64,000 nt of DNA. It comes from Bacteroides sp. (GTDB lineage: Bacteria; Bacteroidota; Bacteroidia; Bacteroidales; Bacteroidaceae). The notes beneath the pieces were generated by a model that was not told where the DNA came from, ran no database searches, and saw nothing but the letters and a program-made list of their open reading frames with translations. The stretch lies in contig DXWV01000055.1 of the NCBI GenBank assembly GCA_019416685.1, positions 131,340-195,339 of the forward strand, given 5' to 3'. This document shows, piece after piece, positions 9,386 through 19,442 of the stretch. The first letter of the stretch is position 1. Each line of letters begins with the position of its first letter. The translations under genes and the position numbers were made by a program.

Positions 9386-12004
9386 TTATTTTTTATCTGC
9401 TACCACCTGCAGATTTATTTTCTTCACCGGAAGTCCTTCAGATTCTACTGTCAATACAGCTTTCCCTGTTTTACCGGGTACCGAACGAAGAATAACCAAG
9501 CAAAGTCCATTGTAAGCCTCACGTTCGTGTGACTGGAAAGGAACAAAACTGGTAGCATCACCATCATCGGTCGCCACAATCTCAACCGGGCCACTGACCG
9601 AAAACTTCAACAGATTTTTTGTACGAGGTACAGTTAACCCTTTTTTATCCACAATGTCAACGCGTACAAAAGACAAGTCTGTACCATCGTTCCGAAGCAT
9701 CTTCTTCTCCGGTTCAACCGATAGTCCGGCAGGCTGTCCGGTAGTCTTTACCAACTGTTCTGCCCATCGCTTATCCTCTTTGTAGGCAACCGCCTTCAGC
9801 TCTCCCGGCTCATAACGAACATCATCCCAGGTAAGGCGGTCATAAGAATGTTCTTTTTTCCGTTTTCCCTGCGACTTTCCATTTAAGAAGAGTTCTACTT
9901 CGTCTCCTGAAGTATAAATATGTACGGGTGTAACCTCTCCCACCCGTTCCGGCCAATTCCAATGAGGGAGGATATGAACCAACGGAAGATCTTTTCGCCA
10001 GTAACTCTGATAATTATAATATCTGTCTTTAGGGAAGCCGCATAAATCGACAATTCCGAAATAAGAACTACGGGACGGAGTCTTTATTTTACCCAGCTCT
10101 TCCAACTCCTTTTTAGCAGCTTCCAACTCTGCAGGATCAGAGAAGTTCAATAGATTGGTCAGATCTTTATTATAAGGAGTAGGTTCTCCTAAATAATCGA
10201 ATCCTGTCCATACAAATTCTCCGCTCATAAAAGGATATGCCTCGTTCATTTTGAATTGTTCTTCAGGCGAACATCCCCAACCGATAGTTGTCATATCATA
10301 CGAAGAGAGTTGAAAACCGGAACGGCTGTCGTTCACATTCTTCGTCACCGGGAAGAAATATTCTCCGCGGGAACTGGTAGCCGAAGAAGTTTCACTGGCA
10401 TGATAACGGCGCGTAGGATTTTGCTCTTTAAATAAAGGATATGTCTTATGATAATAATTCAGTCCGAAAATATCAACCTGATTGACGATATCACGATAAA
10501 TTGCATCCCGCTTATTACATCCCAGCGAAGTAGGACGTGTAGGGTCTTCGTCATGACTATAAGCAGTAAGGTTACGGGCTATCTCTATACCCAGATCGGT
10601 CACCTGATCGTGTACCTCATTACCGATACTCCACATGATTACCGACGGATGATTCCGGTAGTGACGTACCAACGAACGCATATCCGCCTCACTCCAGTCA
10701 TCGAAGAGGATATTATAATCGTTCTTCCGCTTTCCTTTATGCCAGCTATCCACAAATTCCAACTGCATCATCAATCCCATGCGGTCACAAAGTGCTACCA
10801 ATTCCGGAGCCGGCGGATTATGTGACGTACGGATCGCATTGGCTCCCATTTCCTTCATAATACGCAACTGGCGCTCGGCGGCTACTTCATTGAAAGCTGC
10901 TCCCAAAGCACCGAGATCATGATGCATACAAACTCCTTTGATAGGCACTTTACGTCCATTCAACATAAATCCCTGATCATGGGTAAATTCAATTTCACGT
11001 ATGCCAAAAGGAGTCTGATAACGTTCTACTTCACGACCCTCTACTTCAATACGGGTCACTGCCACATAACAAGCAGGAGACTCTATTTCCCACAATTTAG
11101 GATTAGGCACAACAAAACCGGATTGTAATTCTGTAGTATTCTGTCCTATGCTTACTTTTATGGCAGGACAAGAAGCTACTTTGGAACCTTTGGGATTTCC
11201 TGCCTCGTCTTGTTCATAAATATCCGTATTTATACTTGCCTGTACACTCTTACCTGTATGATTCTCCAACCGGAGAGTCATATCCATAGCCGCTTTATCG
11301 GAGGATATCTCTTTGTTACGTATAAAGGTTCCCCACTGTGCCACATGGACAGGAGAAGTTTTCACCAACCATACATTCCGGTAAATTCCTGATCCCGGAT
11401 ACCAACGGGAAGCATCATCCGGATTGTCCAAACGGATAGCCAGCGTATTCTTTTCTCCTGCTTTAATATGGGGAGTCAGATTGAGCCGATAGGAAGCATA
11501 ACCATAGGGCCAACCGCCCACAAACTGCCCATTACACCAGACAGAAGAGAAAGACATTGCTCCATCTATATCCAGATAGATTTGTTTTCCCGCATCATCG
11601 GGATTTAACTCAAAGGATTTACGATACCAGCGTATCCCCCAATAAGGCAATTTACCCGTAGCTCCTACATAATCTATATTGAAAGGACCTTCAATTGCCC
11701 AGTCGTGCGGAAGGTTCAGTTGCCGCCAACTGCTATCATCAAAGTCCGGCTTCACATAAGAGACATCACCTCCCGGATTTCCTGCCGGACGCACATGTTG
11801 CTGCCCCGATTTAATAAAATCATTGGCACAAGGCAATAGATAGGGTTTCAGTTGCGAATAGCGCAAAACTTCTCCGGTTCCGTCCGGGTCATTCTCCTGA
11901 TACCGCCAATCTCTATTCAGACTAACACGTTCTTGTGAAACAGCTTTGCCACTCCACGAGAGAAAAAATAAACTCAAAAAAATAAAAATAAATACCTTTC
12001 TCAT
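9386..12004 (-). CDS. GH2 family beta-galactosidase-like glycoside hydrolase
   Basis: This is an exported retaining glycoside hydrolase of family GH2. Domains in order: signal peptide (KVFIFIFLSLFFLSW near the start), sugar-binding domain with LPHDWAIEGPF, immunoglobulin-like domain, TIM barrel, a DUF4982-type domain and a C-terminal Ig-like domain. The acid/base glutamate lies in SIGNEV and the nucleophile in MSGEFVW, residues 463 and 596 counted from the start used here (488 and 621 from the longest frame). I start at the ATG at 12004 because the longer frame (ATG at 12079) places 25 non-signal residues before the signal peptide and overlaps a small ORF at 12070-12186. An ATG at 12028 is another option. 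Beta-galactosidase is most likely; beta-glucuronidase or mannosidase activities also occur in the family. Confidence 0.93.
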   Translation of the reverse strand: MRKVFIFIFLSLFFLSWSGKAVSQERVSLNRDWRYQENDPDGTGEVLRYSQLKPYLLPCANDFIKSGQQHVRPAGNPGGDVSYVKPDFDDSSWRQLNLPHDWAIEGPFNIDYVGATGKLPYWGIRWYRKSFELNPDDAGKQIYLDIDGAMSFSSVWCNGQFVGGWPYGYASYRLNLTPHIKAGEKNTLAIRLDNPDDASRWYPGSGIYRNVWLVKTSPVHVAQWGTFIRNKEISSDKAAMDMTLRLENHTGKSVQASINTDIYEQDEAGNPKGSKVASCPAIKVSIGQNTTELQSGFVVPNPKLWEIESPACYVAVTRIEVEGREVERYQTPFGIREIEFTHDQGFMLNGRKVPIKGVCMHHDLGALGAAFNEVAAERQLRIMKEMGANAIRTSHNPPAPELVALCDRMGLMMQLEFVDSWHKGKRKNDYNILFDDWSEADMRSLVRHYRNHPSVIMWSIGNEVHDQVTDLGIEIARNLTAYSHDEDPTRPTSLGCNKRDAIYRDIVNQVDIFGLNYYHKTYPLFKEQNPTRRYHASETSSATSSRGEYFFPVTKNVNDSRSGFQLSSYDMTTIGWGCSPEEQFKMNEAYPFMSGEFVWTGFDYLGEPTPYNKDLTNLLNFSDPAELEAAKKELEELGKIKTPSRSSYFGIVDLCGFPKDRYYNYQSYWRKDLPLVHILPHWNWPERVGEVTPVHIYTSGDEVELFLNGKSQGKRKKEHSYDRLTWDDVRYEPGELKAVAYKEDKRWAEQLVKTTGQPAGLSVEPEKKMLRNDGTDLSFVRVDIVDKKGLTVPRTKNLLKFSVSGPVEIVATDDGDATSFVPFQSHEREAYNGLCLVILRSVPGKTGKAVLTVESEGLPVKKINLQVVADKK

Positions 12005-12069
12005 TTTTAATAATATAAATCGTTTCATACTGTTTAAATACATATCACTTTCTTTTACTACTACGCTGT

Positions 12070-12186
12070 CTACCGACAATCGGGTTTCAGAGAATCAACC
12101 ACAATACCCTTTACGTGATGCAAACAATTACAAGAAGTAAAAGCTACAACTATAAACACCAATATAGTAACCTTTAGGAATTTCAT
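12070..12186 (-). CDS. Very small lipoprotein (38 aa), possibly a truncated gene
   Basis: A 38-codon frame has a clean lipoprotein signal: a short basic start (MKFLK), a hydrophobic core (VTILVFIVVAF) and lipobox FTSC. After the Cys only 19 residues remain, including VKGIVVDSLKPDCR, which resembles the first strand of a carboxypeptidase-regulatory-like domain. It therefore looks either like a genuine tiny lipoprotein or like the 5' stub of a longer gene. It lies 72 bp downstream of the 139-residue ORF and belongs by position to the tail of the RHS cassette; the GH2 gene follows. Confidence 0.4.
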   Translation of the reverse strand: MKFLKVTILVFIVVAFTSCNCLHHVKGIVVDSLKPDCR

Positions 12187-12258
12187 ATTTCTATATTTTT
12201 AAGGAAAAGTATATCATTCCAAGTATTACAAGAAAATATCAGTACATACAAGTATTAT

Positions 12259-12678
12259 TTATTCACAAGAAAAATCGAAATAGTACCCTTTTTTGATAGT
12301 TACAAATAATACTCCATCCTTCGGTACATTGAGAATACCTTTTTTCTCGGCTTCTGCTTTTGAAATTAGTTTTGTATCTTTCACATTCATAAAATCAAAC
12401 CGATTTCTAAAACAATCCACTTGTTTCTCTTCTCTAATTATTATGTCATTCAAAACCAATAAAGGATAAACAAAACCGTGATTTACTCCTACCCTTTTCT
12501 TAGATTCCTCAATACTCTTATCGCTCGTTAATGGATAAATAAAAAGAGCATCAATAGCTGAAACGACTATACTGTCATCAGAAGCAATCTGAGAATTAGT
12601 TTGCAACTTATTATTTTGACATATGCTATTTGCAACACCAATCATTAAAAAGAGTAGAATAAAATAGATCCTTATCAT
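12259..12678 (-). CDS. Small secreted protein downstream of the RHS gene, possible immunity or accessory factor
   Basis: The 139-residue product has a signal peptide (ends near residue 20, NSICQ) and no membrane anchor after it. I do not recognise a named family with certainty. The C-terminal half (PLLVLNDIIIREE, then GVLFVTIKKGYYFDF) is reminiscent of the conserved strands of TonB-receptor plug domains (PL-x-V-x-DG ... GVI-x-ITTKKG), but in an isolated single-domain protein. It begins only 22 bp after the stop of the 2083-residue RHS protein and on the same strand, the position where immunity genes of polymorphic toxins usually sit. Function is not shown; an immunity or accessory role is inference from position. 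Confidence 0.7.
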   Translation of the reverse strand: MIRIYFILLFLMIGVANSICQNNKLQTNSQIASDDSIVVSAIDALFIYPLTSDKSIEESKKRVGVNHGFVYPLLVLNDIIIREEKQVDCFRNRFDFMNVKDTKLISKAEAEKKGILNVPKDGVLFVTIKKGYYFDFSCE

Positions 12679-12700
12679 TTGAACATTTTTATTTATTTAA

Positions 12701-15700
12701 TCACCACCAATACATTGGAAAATATCTTAAAAAGAAAGCGCTATTAGATACCGATGATGTTGTGTTATAGTAATAGAAATTAGTCCTGTCAATTAAAAAT
12801 TGATTCCCTCCAAAATAACTTGCCACTCCAGTCAAATCAGCAGGTGATGGACCACTGGCGGCAGTTATACTATATGGCGCATTTGCTCTACTCACAATAT
12901 CATCCATAGCATTAACATAATAACTAACTCCACCTTCTGTCCAATGTGTATGATAAGAGGCAACAATTCCACCATCATTATTAGCAGCATTACTCATCCC
13001 TCTTGTAAAATTAATACTTAAGCTATGCCTATTTTGAGAAGATGCACGCACAACTCCTCCTTTTTGCGTCAGTAGTCCACCATATTCTTTACGCCAGAAA
13101 CGAGAACGTTGATAATCCGCCTGCATCGTTTTAAATTGTTTATATGAAATTCTATAATTATTAATACTCAAATTGGCTTGTTTATAGGATAGATATGAAG
13201 TTAATTCATAACTTCCATAAGACAAGGCACCGCCTAACAACATAGATATTCCTATTTGTTCTAAATCACCACCATTTAAAGTAGTACTCAAACCAGAACT
13301 TGTAATCCCCCCAGCAAAAGCACCCCAACCATCACCAATGGCAGAGCCAATCTCACCACCTACAAAACCCGATAAAGCACCTATGCTTGCTCCTTTCAAC
13401 ATTGCAATTCCATCCCAACCTGTGGCAAGCCCGCTAAACCCAGCCCCACCAACTACGCCAGCGGTGGCACCTGCCCACCAAGCTGCACCTCCTAATACAC
13501 TAACACCAGCTGCGGCTCCCCCAGAAAGACCGCCAATCGTAGCCCCACCAGCTATATACCGAAACATATCCCAACCTGTGGCTCCTTTTGAATTACCAAT
13601 CATCGCACCAGAAGTACCTCCAATAACCGCTCCAACAATCGCAGGAATAAGCCAAGGTAATTCTCCTGACGGATCTGTATACTTCAGTGGATTATTCAAG
13701 CAATAACTATATCTATTAAAACTTTGTGTAAAGTCTGGTGCTTGCACATATGGATCAGGACTCAGAAAACGTCCTAAAGCAGGATCATATAGACGAGCAT
13801 TCATATTTACCAATCCAAATTCAGGCAAGTATTCATGACTTCCATAACCACGCCCCAAGAAAAGTTCCGGTTCAGTACCAAACTCGTATGGCTTCAATGT
13901 CTTCCAATCACGTAATCGCCCCCATGCATCATAATGATAATCTTCTCCGTTTAGGATAAACATAATATTCCCAGCATAATCACGAGCTATATTATCTACT
14001 TCCCAAACAGATTGAGTATTATCTATTGTACAAACTGTTAATGCAGAATATGCATCTCCACCAATATATAAATAATGAGTATCATTGGTATTATTAGTTC
14101 TCTTGACCTCATAACAATCTCCTAAAAAAGATCGACTACGAACCGATTCATAATTCGATTTAAAAATACTCGTTTTGATACGTTTTCCTCTATCATCATA
14201 AGAAAAGTTAGCAATAAGTCCATTCTCTTGAATCTTTTGAGGACGATAAAATGACGTATAAGTCACAGACTGATCTCTTACCTGTATTGGAGAGTTAACA
14301 ACGCTATTTAATCCTGTTATTGCATAAGGCTTCGTTGGGTGGGCATACTCCATTGAACCAATACCATCCATAAAAGTGATATTGCCTTTATTATCATAAT
14401 CTACGGTCGTTGATATTCTATCGTTATTGTTATGATAACTTAAACTATTTGATAACCGATTCAGTCTATCATAAGAAAAAGTATCTACAGTACGTCCAAC
14501 ACTTGTATCCACTATTTCTAATAAATTACCTGTCTGCACATCAAAAGTGTAGTCTAAAACTAGGTCTGTACCGGCCCAAAGTTCTTTTAATACACCAAAA
14601 CTATCATAAACCGACCAACAATAATCAGTTGTCAAATGGCAATCTATAACATGTCCAAAATCATCTTCTTCCAATGTTAAATAAGCTCGTTCACCATTTA
14701 ATAGAATTTTTAGTAAATTACCATATGCATATACATGTTCTTCTTCAATTACAGGCATAGCTGACGGATGATATTTTATTTTCGTACAATTACCATTTGC
14801 ATAAGAATATTCTCTCCGAAGGAAAATATCATTATCCTCTCCCTTCTCATAATCTTCTTTAACACGCCCATAATCATCATAGATATAAGATCTTATAAAA
14901 TCTGTAGAAATAGCAGAAGCTAACTGTTTTGTAACAGGATCATAACTGTAATTTGTTGTAAACTCCGGACAGGATTTACTCGTAATACGTCCATATTTAT
15001 CAAAAACAGAAGTTATTGTTTTATTATTGGCATTTGTTTGCGTTATCTTACGTATATTACCAGAATATGATTCCGAATATGTTTGTGTACCCGCACTTGG
15101 ATCAATGAGTTTTGTTTGCCGTCCATACGAATCATACTCAAATGAAGTGATAATATTATCCGGAGCTATAATTTGCTTCAGTTGACCGTCAGGTCGATAT
15201 ATATAAGAAATACTTCCTCCCGGATCAGTAGCTGCTACCAATTTTCCACTTTCATCATAAGTACGGGTAGTACTGATATTCTCTGAAACAACAGTTATAC
15301 TCCTACCATTATAACTTGTAGTAGTAGTTTTTCCAGAAGCTTCAACAAGAGATATTGTTCGATCATACTCATCATAAGTATATGTATTCCATAACGTAGG
15401 ATCATTTCCTTTAAATGGCAACGAAGTACGCTTTAAACGACCATATCTATCATATTCAGTATCTATATAACGCCAAGTTCCATCAAAACGTTGATCTCCA
15501 TTACGTACCTCTCTATTTAAAGCATCATAAAAAGTTCTTAACTGAGGTTTTCCTGTCACTGTTTGAGTATGAAGATAACTTCCCTTTACATTAGACCACG
15601 TATATATATTGCTTTTTGTTACATCATCAGGGTAATTGGTTATTACCGCACGTCCCAAATTATCATAAGTATAATTAGTAGTATGTTGTAAGAAATCCAT

Positions 15701-18700
15701 CACACTCAAAGGATTACCATACTTATCATATGAAAAGGTTGTTGTTGTACGCCCTAATGCATCAGTCACAGTTTTTAAATAACGATTATCCGTATCATAC
15801 GTATATGTTTTTCCTAAAAACTCAGTAGCAGAATAAGGAGCAGCTTTCTCCGTTAAAATATTACCAAAATCATCATATGTCCAACGTGTTTCTCCTACTT
15901 TATTCCCATTTACTTTAATAATTTTCTTTTCTATAAATGGAGTATTCATTTTATAAGTAATTTCTTCTGACTGTTTCCACAACTCATTATTTTTCCGGTT
16001 AGTTATCTCTTTTACTAAAGGTAAACCTATAAAATAAATATTATCAAGATCATTTCTTTTATTTAAATAAGTTTGTGTAATCACTTTTTCAATATTATTT
16101 GAGTTGAGGCCACCAATATAATGGGTTTCTGAAATGAGATTATTATATTCATCATATCCATACCGCTTTGACAATGTAGTATTTGTTAACAAATCTTCAG
16201 TAGTCACAGAAGTAAGATTTATCTTTGTCTTTCGCCAAAAAGTGTTAGGGTTTGTATATACATTATAACTATAATTTATTTCGGAGACTGGAGAAACTTC
16301 TTTTATCAAGACTCCTCGCTGAAATGGATCAAACGTACGTGTCGATAGTCTATTACGTAACATATCATAAGAAAGTACTTTAGTAAAGCCACAAAAACCT
16401 AATCCTTGACGATGCAAAATGGCATTTTCATATTCATATGACATGGCAGAAAATTCAGTACCATCCAATGTAGAAGTTTGTTTGTAAATAGTCCATAATG
16501 GACCCTGAAAGTTCTCATAAGGAAAAGATGCATTAGTACCCTTTTGATAGAATGGAGTTCCGCCTTCCTGGACAGAAAAATCATCATTTAACCGATAATA
16601 AGTATTCTTTTGTATAACCCCCAGACTATTGACTACCCCTGTCAGCAAACGTTGTTTAGACTCATTTTTACTAAAATAAAATTTATAAATACTACTACTA
16701 CAAACACTTAACAAAAAATTATAATAATTAGGTAATGCTACAGACGAAGCGACAAATCGACTGTAAGGTTCGATAAGCATATCTCCACTTGAATTTTGTT
16801 CAAAATTCCATCCATCTTTATTAAAATACACTTTCAGTAGATCAAGTTCTGAATCTCTTTCTATAAGATCCACTAATCCATCCGAATTGGCATCTTGTAA
16901 TATAAAGTCATGACCCTCATAATAATTTATATGTTGCTGTTCCCAAGCAGAAAAACCTTGCCCTGTAGAAGAAAAAATAGTCCATATATTTAAACTATTA
17001 GATGAGGATGATTCATATTCCTCCGGAGAAAGTAAAAAATCAACTTTACCATCCCCATTAATATCACCAGGAATAAGTAACCGATTTTCTAACATCTGAT
17101 AAGTTAAAGTAGCAGAACTAAATTTAGGATTTAAGGAATATACATTATCCTCTTTTGTAAACGAATAAACATCTATCCCGCCATCACGAATATGACAAAT
17201 ATCAGTTTTCCCATCTCCATCCACATCCATGGGAATAATAACACTATTCTGAACATCGAAATTAAACACATGCATATTATACAAAGTCTGACCTGTACTA
17301 AGATCAAATAGATAGCATTTAGATTCCTTATCCAACCCCAAGGGCTTATTCATAGAAACAACAAGTAACTCTATTTTTCCGTCCCCATTATAATCTCCGG
17401 GATAATACCCCTTAGGCCAAAAACCTTCACCGGCAGCATCGCTATCAAATGTTATAGTAGAAGAAAGAGTTATAGAGATTCCAGGGGCTGATTTATAGGT
17501 TCGGATATACAATCGATCAGTACCATTTTCAACATTATTGTTTATTTTCACAACTTCATCTCCCGACATGCCATCCACATCAAACATTGTTAATAACTGG
17601 AAACCATCTCCCGCTATTATTTTTTCAACTTCCGGATATTCTTCTGATAAAGATTTATAAAATAACAATTCCTGTTCAGGATGATAAGAAGAAGCATACC
17701 TAACAGGACTATTCTTATCTGGTTTATATAAATAACAAGTACTTCTTTGAGGATAAGCTACTAATGCATCATCTTCCATACCATAATTCATTTTCCCTTT
17801 TGCCAAAGTCATTGGAAGATAATCAATATAACCGGTCGCCAATTCTGCATAACCTAAGCCAAAATATTCACGCGTATTATCACTATATCCATAATAAAAC
17901 CGTAATGGATTCAAATTATCACAATCAACCTGTGTCAATAAAGAAACTTTATCTGTCTGATATGTAAATGTATAAGTATGTAACAGAGAAGTACCATTAT
18001 GACATTCAATCTTATCTAATAAACGCGAAAGCTTTATTTCAACACCTTTTTCATACCCAATAAGAACATCTGTACGAGATTTATAAGAGAATGATATATC
18101 AGCAAAATGAGAACTACCAGATATATGTGCCCCGTATTGAATCTTATCTATGTAACATCTATTATTATCCATTTCATAAATAAAATCAATAATATTACCA
18201 GCTGCATCTGTTAATTGTGTAAGTGGAAATAAAAAATCTCCATGTTTACGATACATCGCTTTTGTTCCATCCGGATATTCTGCAAAGAAATATGTCAATT
18301 GAAAATTTTCTGTTCCAAATAATATGTGCATATTACCTTGCTCTGGTTCGCAGTCATTACCATCTATAAGTAATCTCATACCATCCAATATAAAAGCATC
18401 ATTATTATCAAGTGCTATGGGTTCTGTTTTCCCATCGTAATATATATTTTTAGGGACACGAGAGATTGCAGATAAACCTCCTATAGACCAACCATACCCA
18501 AGTACATCATTGCTGCCTTGACTATTATAGTTAATAGAAATATTAGGTTGAAAACCATTACGTCCGGAAGCCCCAATAATTGGAATACTATATGTTACCC
18601 CTCCTGACGAAGAGAGACCCGAGGAAAAAGGTATCTCACCAACATCTTTACTTGTGTCAATGTTGATAGAAGTTGGTATATGTGAAAATGGATCAGTAAT

Positions 18701-18952
18701 AGATGCTGAAGGCTGCATTATTTTTTTTCTTTTACGAGGAGTTTTAGGTACTAAGAGTTCAAGGCAAACAACTGAATCTACAGGCAAGCCTATAGTAGTT
18801 GAATCCGAAACAGCCTTCCAGAGTTGGTAACCAGACTTTGTATAATTATATGTCTGAGCACTTATCCTACAACAATACAATGAAAAAATAAAGATAAATG
18901 CATAAAATGTCAATAAACAATGTGTTGACAATTCATATTTTTTTGTTTTCAT
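12701..18952 (-). CDS. Giant secreted RHS/YD-repeat protein with C-terminal JAB-like metallopeptidase motif
   Basis: The 2083-residue protein has a signal peptide (residues 1-33), an SpvB-like N-terminal block (GYGWSIGGLSAISRVP near 150-165), FG-GAP/VCBS-type repeats with DVDGDGKTD and DINGDGKVD calcium loops (about 450-720), many YD repeats (about 1080-1600) and an RHS core ending in YTDPSGE near residue 1760. The remaining 320 residues are the variable tip: a long Gly/Ala-rich hydrophobic segment (about 1765-1930) and a final domain containing H-T-H (2001-2003) and SPAD (2036-2039). HxH followed by SxxD is the zinc-site pattern of JAB/MPN peptidases; the wider spacing recalls DUF4329 domains. 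This fits a polymorphic-toxin-like protein in which the RHS shell encloses the tip. The base composition is visibly more AT-rich than in the flanking PUL genes, suggesting separate origin. Confidence 0.92.
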   Translation of the reverse strand: MKTKKYELSTHCLLTFYAFIFIFSLYCCRISAQTYNYTKSGYQLWKAVSDSTTIGLPVDSVVCLELLVPKTPRKRKKIMQPSASITDPFSHIPTSINIDTSKDVGEIPFSSGLSSSGGVTYSIPIIGASGRNGFQPNISINYNSQGSNDVLGYGWSIGGLSAISRVPKNIYYDGKTEPIALDNNDAFILDGMRLLIDGNDCEPEQGNMHILFGTENFQLTYFFAEYPDGTKAMYRKHGDFLFPLTQLTDAAGNIIDFIYEMDNNRCYIDKIQYGAHISGSSHFADISFSYKSRTDVLIGYEKGVEIKLSRLLDKIECHNGTSLLHTYTFTYQTDKVSLLTQVDCDNLNPLRFYYGYSDNTREYFGLGYAELATGYIDYLPMTLAKGKMNYGMEDDALVAYPQRSTCYLYKPDKNSPVRYASSYHPEQELLFYKSLSEEYPEVEKIIAGDGFQLLTMFDVDGMSGDEVVKINNNVENGTDRLYIRTYKSAPGISITLSSTITFDSDAAGEGFWPKGYYPGDYNGDGKIELLVVSMNKPLGLDKESKCYLFDLSTGQTLYNMHVFNFDVQNSVIIPMDVDGDGKTDICHIRDGGIDVYSFTKEDNVYSLNPKFSSATLTYQMLENRLLIPGDINGDGKVDFLLSPEEYESSSSNSLNIWTIFSSTGQGFSAWEQQHINYYEGHDFILQDANSDGLVDLIERDSELDLLKVYFNKDGWNFEQNSSGDMLIEPYSRFVASSVALPNYYNFLLSVCSSSIYKFYFSKNESKQRLLTGVVNSLGVIQKNTYYRLNDDFSVQEGGTPFYQKGTNASFPYENFQGPLWTIYKQTSTLDGTEFSAMSYEYENAILHRQGLGFCGFTKVLSYDMLRNRLSTRTFDPFQRGVLIKEVSPVSEINYSYNVYTNPNTFWRKTKINLTSVTTEDLLTNTTLSKRYGYDEYNNLISETHYIGGLNSNNIEKVITQTYLNKRNDLDNIYFIGLPLVKEITNRKNNELWKQSEEITYKMNTPFIEKKIIKVNGNKVGETRWTYDDFGNILTEKAAPYSATEFLGKTYTYDTDNRYLKTVTDALGRTTTTFSYDKYGNPLSVMDFLQHTTNYTYDNLGRAVITNYPDDVTKSNIYTWSNVKGSYLHTQTVTGKPQLRTFYDALNREVRNGDQRFDGTWRYIDTEYDRYGRLKRTSLPFKGNDPTLWNTYTYDEYDRTISLVEASGKTTTTSYNGRSITVVSENISTTRTYDESGKLVAATDPGGSISYIYRPDGQLKQIIAPDNIITSFEYDSYGRQTKLIDPSAGTQTYSESYSGNIRKITQTNANNKTITSVFDKYGRITSKSCPEFTTNYSYDPVTKQLASAISTDFIRSYIYDDYGRVKEDYEKGEDNDIFLRREYSYANGNCTKIKYHPSAMPVIEEEHVYAYGNLLKILLNGERAYLTLEEDDFGHVIDCHLTTDYCWSVYDSFGVLKELWAGTDLVLDYTFDVQTGNLLEIVDTSVGRTVDTFSYDRLNRLSNSLSYHNNNDRISTTVDYDNKGNITFMDGIGSMEYAHPTKPYAITGLNSVVNSPIQVRDQSVTYTSFYRPQKIQENGLIANFSYDDRGKRIKTSIFKSNYESVRSRSFLGDCYEVKRTNNTNDTHYLYIGGDAYSALTVCTIDNTQSVWEVDNIARDYAGNIMFILNGEDYHYDAWGRLRDWKTLKPYEFGTEPELFLGRGYGSHEYLPEFGLVNMNARLYDPALGRFLSPDPYVQAPDFTQSFNRYSYCLNNPLKYTDPSGELPWLIPAIVGAVIGGTSGAMIGNSKGATGWDMFRYIAGGATIGGLSGGAAAGVSVLGGAAWWAGATAGVVGGAGFSGLATGWDGIAMLKGASIGALSGFVGGEIGSAIGDGWGAFAGGITSSGLSTTLNGGDLEQIGISMLLGGALSYGSYELTSYLSYKQANLSINNYRISYKQFKTMQADYQRSRFWRKEYGGLLTQKGGVVRASSQNRHSLSINFTRGMSNAANNDGGIVASYHTHWTEGGVSYYVNAMDDIVSRANAPYSITAASGPSPADLTGVASYFGGNQFLIDRTNFYYYNTTSSVSNSAFFLRYFPMYWW

Positions 18953-18963
18953 AGATACATAGA

Positions 18964-19416
18964 TTATTTCTTAATAACTTTCCAAACGGATTGCTGTTCT
19001 CCAAATATAAGTTTCATAATGTAAACACCTGTTTCGAAACTGTCCATTTGAACAATAGTATATGTCGTTGTTATATTGCCTTTATACATTTGCCGCCCTT
19101 CCATATCAAACATAATCAGTTGACCATATCCTGGATCAGGAAGTTCACTTATAAATACAACTAATTCTGTTTGAACAGGATTTGGATAAATATTAACTTT
19201 ATTACGAGACAGTTTATCATTCCAAGATTCTTCATACTGAAGTTTCTCATTTTCATTTAACTGACTAAATGAACGTATAGGAACCTGTACTACTTGTCTC
19301 GCAATACGATTACCTGCGTTATCATATGTATACAGAATTTTGTTTGTTTGTCCATGCGCAACAAATATAAAAGTTCCGATAAAAAGAAAGAAAAGAAAGA
19401 AGAAAACCTGTTTCAT
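18964..19416 (-). CDS. Secreted RHS leader protein with one YD motif and a C-terminal sorting-like domain
   Basis: The start at 19416 is chosen because MKQVFFFLFFLFIGTFIFVA is a classic signal peptide; the frame extends upstream to 19536 only through non-signal residues. The mature protein begins with YTYDNAGNRIARQVV, a single RHS/YD-type motif, and ends with a roughly 80-residue domain (IYPNPVQTELVV ... LIMFDMEGRQMY ... TGVYIMKL ... WKVIKK) that matches the type IX secretion A-type sorting domain pattern. It precedes the RHS gene by 11 bp, so the two are one transcript. A leader that pairs one YD motif with this tail could serve as a carrier or maturation partner for the giant protein; that role is inference. 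Confidence 0.85.
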   Translation of the reverse strand: MKQVFFFLFFLFIGTFIFVAHGQTNKILYTYDNAGNRIARQVVQVPIRSFSQLNENEKLQYEESWNDKLSRNKVNIYPNPVQTELVVFISELPDPGYGQLIMFDMEGRQMYKGNITTTYTIVQMDSFETGVYIMKLIFGEQQSVWKVIKK

Positions 19417-19442
19417 AATAGTAAATTTTAAGATGGTCAAAC

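Noticed and set aside
13338..13706. Pro/Ala-rich 122-codon frame antisense to the RHS tip
   Set aside because: Mirror of the Gly/Ala-rich segment of the RHS protein; an artefact of its repeat composition.
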